From JBBRRP01 sp038251425 (GTDB taxonomy: Bacteria; Myxococcota_A; Polyangia; Polyangiales; Polyangiaceae): a stretch of DNA of 64,000 nucleotides. Positions 59,743 through 64,000 of this stretch are shown here, piece after piece (the stretch's first letter is position 1; each line of letters begins with the position of its first letter). The position numbers and the translations under genes are program-made. Location: assembly GCA_038251425.1 (NCBI GenBank), contig JBBSBI010000001.1, positions 1 to 64,000 of the forward strand, given 5' to 3'. The notes below the pieces were generated by a model that was not told where the DNA came from, did not search any database, and worked only from the letters and a program-made list of their open reading frames with translations.

Positions 59743-62670
59743 ATGTTAGCCGCCTACGGTATGCATGAGGACCGATCTGTTTTTGGTGAACCCGCACGTG
59801 ACGCCCGGACGGAGTTTGTCGAAGGCTTCTCGCGCCGGTTGGTTGGCCTGCGTGAGGCACTCTCTGCCCTAAAGTCCCGCCCGGACGACAAATCCATTCG
59901 AGACCATCTCCAGCGCCGACTCCACGCAGTCGCCACCGCCACTCAGGTTTTGGGCCTCTCCAGTGCGTCGGAGGCTCTGCTCGACGCCGTGCGTCTGCTG
60001 GAACAAACCGCGCGATCGGGCGTCAGCCCCGAACAGCTCCAGACCCTCACGCGCGTGCTCGAAATTGTGCCCCAGTTGCTGCACGAGCGCCCTCCGCCGG
60101 CCACCGAGGAAGTGCCCACCGCGAGCCCCATGCACGTGCTGGTCTTCGGGGCGCCGTTCATCGTGGCAGGCCTCACCGAGGGCCGCCGACGCATCGAATG
60201 TTTCCTGACCGAGGATTTCTCTGAAGCCCTGGAGCACCTGCGAACCCACGGCCCCAACGTCGCCATCGTGGACAGCGGCGCACGCCAAGCGCGCCAGCTG
60301 ATTCGGGCGATAACCAGCGACGGCTCAACAGAAGCCATCCCCGTGCTCGTGCTCACCCCCCCCGGCGAGGGCAACGACCAGCACTTTATCCAAGCGGGGG
60401 CCGCCGGCGTCTTACGGCTGCCGTTGAGTCCAGAAGACCTCAGAAAAGCCCTATTCTCCTTCGGCACCGTTAAAAGCTCGGGACTCAGCCAAGCGGGCCT
60501 TGGCAGCCTGGACCTCCAAACACTCTCCAAGAAAATCGCTGAAGAAATCCAGGCGGGCCTCGTGGATTCTGCGCTCACCGACACCGATGAGCTCGCGATC
60601 GATTTCGGACAAGGGAGTGAGGTCATCGCGGCCGTTTGGGGAGCGTTAGCCAAGGTCCGGCAGGTCGTCGCGCTCGCCTCCTCGGGGCAAGTGCGGTTCA
60701 AGGAAAGCGGCCCGCTCGGTGGCGTGGTGCTGGAGAGCCTGTCGAGCCGTGGTGGAGTCGCACGCGACGCTGGGAGTTCATCCCAGGTTGAGCTGAAGGG
60801 TCGTAAAGTTGTCGTGGCGGACGACGATCCCGCCATCGTCTGGCTACTCTCAGATGTGCTCCGAAGTGTCGGGATGCAGGTGTTTGAAGCCAAGGATGGG
60901 GAGCAGGCGCTGGAACTCGTTCGGGATAATTGGCCTGACCTCCTGATCACCGATGTCGTGATGCCGAAGCTAGACGGACTCGAACTGTGCCGTCAGCTGA
61001 AACGCGACATCGCAGTGCGCGACGTGCCCGTGATTCTCCTTTCCTGGAAGGAAGATCTCCTGCAGCGGGTTCGCGAGCTGGGTGTGGTTGCCGACGGCTA
61101 CATCCGGAAGGAGACCGACGCTAGCACCTTGATGGAACGCGTGCGCGAAGTCCTGCGTCCCCGGGCCCGCGTCGAAACGCGCCTCTTAGCGCGCGCCCCC
61201 GTGAGTGGGCGCCTCGATGGATTAACACCTCGTTGGTTGCTGGATAGTACGCGGCGGAACCTCGAAAATGCTCGAATTCAGCTGCGAGATGCGGCCTACG
61301 TGTACGAAGTCGAGCTGCGTGAGGGCGAACCGGTGACCGCGACACGAACCAACGGCGAGGGGATGGTGGAGCGCGGCCGGGGCATGCTGCGCGCCTTTCT
61401 CGGCGTGAGCGCGGGTCGCTTCGAGGTAAAACCAGAGAACACTCCGCTTGAGCGAGAACTATTCGGCTCCCTGGAAGAGCAGATCTTGCCGCTCATTGAT
61501 GCTGCACGCGAGATTGCGCACCAGCTGATCTCCTCGGCGTTGCTCAATATTGAACGCGTTGAGCTCGATCGCGACATGGCTTTAGGCTACCTAGCCTCAA
61601 CTCCCCTCTCCGCGCGCCTTCTCACCGAACGCCTGCTCGCTTCAGCTTCACCCCGGGAACTAGTCCTTTCAGGTGAATTTTCGCCAAGTTCGGTGCATTC
61701 GGTGCTTTGGGATCTCAATCAGCACGGCGCCATTCAACGGCTGGATACCGTGGATCTTTCACTCTGTGTGCCGGAGGTCGCAGCTGCTCCCTATGGCTTC
61801 AGTTTTCAGCTCTCTCCAGAGCCGCCAAGAGCGTTCCCGCACGCAAGCGATGCCACGTCTTTCCAAACTTCGGAGCTCACGCCCGTTGATTTGGGGTCCG
61901 CGCTCGTCAGCTTGGCAGCCAACGACAGCCCGGAACCTGCGCCCGTGGCCGCGGCGGTTCAGACGCACCGAGAAGCCAGTGTTCCGAGCCCGGAACCCAG
62001 CGATGAAAGCCCTGTCGATGCAGTGATCGCAGCTGAAGCGATCGGCTTTGGTGGGACGCCGGATGCCCCGAGCACTGAAGCCCTCTGGCCAGACGACACC
62101 GACGAAGTTTCACCGGCAGCCCCGCCCGTCGCGAACGGGGACGCGAAAGCAGAGCCGTTTCCAAGAAACCTCAAAAGTCGGGCTAAACATTGGGCAAAGG
62201 CCATCGCTCCTCCGGCGGCGGCGGCAATGGTTGCCTTCGGCTTGGTTCGCTACCTGGTCGTGCCGAGCCTACAGCCAAGCGCGGGCGACAACGCGCTGCC
62301 GAATGCTGTGCCGCAGACGGCGGCAGCCGCGAAAGGACCCGCGACAGGCAGCGAACCGGCAGGCGCGAAGCCACTCGCCAAGGCCGCGGCTAGCCCCCCG
62401 CAAATTGAAGTTTTACCGCCACCGGAAGGGATCCCGGTGCCCCAGGGATTGGGGCTGCTGCTGCTTGAAACAGGTGCGCGTCACAGCTTTTACCTGGATG
62501 GCGACTTCATCGGTGTCGGCCCGCGGAGGTACGCCCAATTACGGCCCGGACAGCACGAGATCAAGCTCCAGTTGGCGAGTGAACAACAGACCTTCAGTGT
62601 CACCATTACGCCAGGGAAAATGACACGCGTGCGACCCGCCGAGGGTTTGCCCACTCCGGCTACTCCTTAA
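59743..62670 (+). CDS. Membrane-anchored multidomain response regulator with PATAN-like and PEGA-like regions
   Basis: About 975 aa from ATG 59743 (or 970 from 59761). In order: a helical N-terminus; a receiver-like domain that lacks the acidic pocket (MHVLVFGAPFIVAG); a complete receiver at about 355-470 (VVVADDDPAIVWLLS, phospho-acceptor Asp near 403 in LLITDVVMPK, SWKE, YIRKE). Next is a PATAN-like region (about 490-590), a long acidic Pro/Ser linker, one membrane helix (about 819-845), an Ala/Pro linker and a PEGA-like beta domain at the end (FYLDGDFIGVGPRRYAQLRPGQHEI). The end should be periplasmic. It lies 26 bases before the kinase gene, its likely partner. Confidence 0.82.
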   Translation: MLAAYGMHEDRSVFGEPARDARTEFVEGFSRRLVGLREALSALKSRPDDKSIRDHLQRRLHAVATATQVLGLSSASEALLDAVRLLEQTARSGVSPEQLQTLTRVLEIVPQLLHERPPPATEEVPTASPMHVLVFGAPFIVAGLTEGRRRIECFLTEDFSEALEHLRTHGPNVAIVDSGARQARQLIRAITSDGSTEAIPVLVLTPPGEGNDQHFIQAGAAGVLRLPLSPEDLRKALFSFGTVKSSGLSQAGLGSLDLQTLSKKIAEEIQAGLVDSALTDTDELAIDFGQGSEVIAAVWGALAKVRQVVALASSGQVRFKESGPLGGVVLESLSSRGGVARDAGSSSQVELKGRKVVVADDDPAIVWLLSDVLRSVGMQVFEAKDGEQALELVRDNWPDLLITDVVMPKLDGLELCRQLKRDIAVRDVPVILLSWKEDLLQRVRELGVVADGYIRKETDASTLMERVREVLRPRARVETRLLARAPVSGRLDGLTPRWLLDSTRRNLENARIQLRDAAYVYEVELREGEPVTATRTNGEGMVERGRGMLRAFLGVSAGRFEVKPENTPLERELFGSLEEQILPLIDAAREIAHQLISSALLNIERVELDRDMALGYLASTPLSARLLTERLLASASPRELVLSGEFSPSSVHSVLWDLNQHGAIQRLDTVDLSLCVPEVAAAPYGFSFQLSPEPPRAFPHASDATSFQTSELTPVDLGSALVSLAANDSPEPAPVAAAVQTHREASVPSPEPSDESPVDAVIAAEAIGFGGTPDAPSTEALWPDDTDEVSPAAPPVANGDAKAEPFPRNLKSRAKHWAKAIAPPAAAAMVAFGLVRYLVVPSLQPSAGDNALPNAVPQTAAAAKGPATGSEPAGAKPLAKAAASPPQIEVLPPPEGIPVPQGLGLLLLETGARHSFYLDGDFIGVGPRRYAQLRPGQHEIKLQLASEQQTFSVTITPGKMTRVRPAEGLPTPATP

Positions 62671-62696
62671 GGCCAAGACGTCATACAGTCAGAGCC

Positions 62697-64000
62697 ATGC
62701 GCGATGGACAACGCTACCAAGTGATCGAGAAGATCGCCGCCGGCGGCATGGCGGAGGTGTATCGCGGGGAGAGCGCCGGCATCGAGGGCTTTCGGAAACA
62801 GGTTGCGATCAAACGTGTCCTCACCAAGCTCTCCGCCAATCAAGAATTCATCGAAATGTTCCTGGATGAAGCGCGCTTGTGCGCGTTTCTGAATCACTCC
62901 AAGTGCGTGCAGGTCTTCGATATCGGACAGGCAACGGGCTCGCATTTCATCGTGATGGAGTTCGTGGACGGCGCGGATCTCAAAGCCGTGCTCGATCATT
63001 TGGCTAGCCAGAATCGCCGGTTGCTGCCCGAGGTGGCATTGCTCATCGCAGCTCAAATTTGCGAAGGGCTCGCCTACGCACACGATTGCAAAGATCATCG
63101 CGGTGAGCCGCTCAATATCGTGCACCGCGACGTCTCCCCCCACAACGTGCTGATGACGAAGTACGGTGAAGTCAAGCTGGTGGATTTTGGCCTAGCCAAA
63201 GCCAGCTCCCACCTTACGGACGAAGATGAGGGCATGGTAAAAGGTAAATTCGGCTATTTGGCGCCGGAAATCTGCCTAGGCAAGAGCGCCGACAAGCGCG
63301 TGGATATTTTCGCTGCGGGCATCTTACTTTGGGAAATGTTAGCCGGTCGCCGGCTGTTTCTCGGTGAGAGCGATCTGGAAACCTTCAAGCTGGTGCGCGC
63401 CGCCGAGGTCCCCGATATTCGGACCATCCGCGACGACGTGAGCGCGGACGTCCAGGCTGTGCTCGCCAAAGCGCTCGCTAAAGATCCGGAGGAGCGTTTC
63501 CAAACTGCGGATGACTACGCCGCGGCACTGATGGCCGCGTTGGTTCGCCTGGGGCAGCCTGCCTCTTACCAAGACTTGGCAGAGATCGTGAAGGACACAG
63601 CGGCTGCGCGAAAGCCTGCGAAAAAAGCCGAAAAGGCGGACGCCAGCGCGTTTATCGGCGATGTGATCATTGAGGCGCTGCACTCCTTTTCGGATGGGCA
63701 CGTTGAACGGGTCGCCTCTCGCCTGCCCTCCCGAGCCGTCCGCTCCCGGGCCGCGGGTGCGTTCGAGAATCCGGCAGACTGGAACCTGGATGACATGCTT
63801 GGAGATTTCGGGGCCGATCCCGCGCAACCGGTGGTGAAGCAGAGCCCCATCGAGCCTGTACCGCAACCGCTCATCGCTGCACCCAACCCTGCCGCCATGG
63901 CGCCTCCTCCGCCGCCGACTCGCACGGCGGGATTGCCCAGCATGAAAGCGTCGCACGAGCCCGTTCCCAATAAAGTAGGGACCATGGGATCCCCCGCGGC
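62697..64000 (+). CDS. Serine/threonine protein kinase (partial, runs off the window)
   Basis: A Hanks-type kinase of the myxobacterial PknB-like group; 434 codons are present without a stop. The glycine-rich loop GGMAEVYRG at about 16-24, the ATP-binding Lys39 in VAIKRV, catalytic HRDVSPHNVL at 143-152, DFGLAK at 163-168 and YLAPE are all intact, so it should be active. The activation loop reads SSHLTDEDEGMVKGKFG. After the kinase domain (about residue 270) comes an Ala/Lys/Glu segment, then a Pro-rich low-complexity stretch continuing past the window. ATG 62697 (MRDGQRYQVIEKIAAGG) is the natural start. It is the likely partner of the preceding response regulator. Confidence 0.95.
   Translation, partial: MRDGQRYQVIEKIAAGGMAEVYRGESAGIEGFRKQVAIKRVLTKLSANQEFIEMFLDEARLCAFLNHSKCVQVFDIGQATGSHFIVMEFVDGADLKAVLDHLASQNRRLLPEVALLIAAQICEGLAYAHDCKDHRGEPLNIVHRDVSPHNVLMTKYGEVKLVDFGLAKASSHLTDEDEGMVKGKFGYLAPEICLGKSADKRVDIFAAGILLWEMLAGRRLFLGESDLETFKLVRAAEVPDIRTIRDDVSADVQAVLAKALAKDPEERFQTADDYAAALMAALVRLGQPASYQDLAEIVKDTAAARKPAKKAEKADASAFIGDVIIEALHSFSDGHVERVASRLPSRAVRSRAAGAFENPADWNLDDMLGDFGADPAQPVVKQSPIEPVPQPLIAAPNPAAMAPPPPPTRTAGLPSMKASHEPVPNKVGTMGSPA

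Overview
The window looks like chromosomal DNA from a Myxococcota bacterium, probably Polyangia/Polyangiales-like. This rests on family content rather than on a marker gene: many lipoproteins with Gly/Ala/Thr-rich linkers (one mature protein starts CVLNPQP), a sigma54 activator and a sigma54-type promoter, a Ser/Thr kinase beside a large response regulator with a PATAN-like region, a PATAN-J-domain protein, and repeated families of membrane-anchored metallopeptidases. GC content is moderately high. I see no rRNA, tRNA, CRISPR array, phage or insertion sequence. Genes are densely packed in short operons on both strands, with many ATGA/GTGA start-stop overlaps.

Layout. 1-9.6 kb: tail of a Lys/Ala/Pro-rich protein, an HNH nuclease with an unknown partner, an aspartyl-protease-like lipoprotein overlapping coaD, then a leftward operon purC-thiolase-small ORF-FliH/SctL-like-site-2 protease. 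9.6-17 kb: HEAT-repeat protein, SDR plus membrane protein, a peptidase-MA protein, chorismate mutase behind an outer-membrane-like protein. 17-25 kb: trmL, trpS, PATAN-DnaJ, an NtrC-type regulator, a cytochrome/copper-monooxygenase lipoprotein, a TonB-like protein. 25-41 kb: rph operon with a TPR peptidase, queE, a degenerate sulfatase-like lipoprotein, add, a VKOR-DsbA fusion, rnr, a TolC-family remnant, a repeat-rich lipoprotein, a THUMP methyltransferase and serS. 41-47 kb: a DAHP-synthase-like protein lacking its catalytic motifs, coupled to tyrA; a cNMP-binding protein and a GNAT; rpe and a lipoprotein metallopeptidase. 47-55 kb: a small ORF behind a sigma54-type promoter, a transglutaminase/DUF58/MoxR operon, a CcmA-like ATPase, bioF and a frameshifted bioD. 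55-64 kb: a TetR regulator, zapA, a lipoprotein, an aroK-aroB fusion, dapF, a multidomain response regulator and a Ser/Thr kinase running off the end.

The strongest non-gene signals are: (1) an identical 24-bp perfect palindrome with similar flanks in two places 29 kb apart (12117-12140 and 41287-41310), each upstream of a rightward gene; (2) two exact 16-bp parS-type sites (TGTTTCACGTGAAACA) inside bioF, suggesting a ParB-loading region and possible proximity to the replication origin; (3) a sigma54 -24/-12 element at 47259-47274. Aromatic biosynthesis recurs across the window (chorismate mutase, DAHPS-like/tyrA, aroK-aroB), with one palindrome copy in front of the DAHPS-like/tyrA operon. 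All family assignments come from reading motifs; no database search was run.
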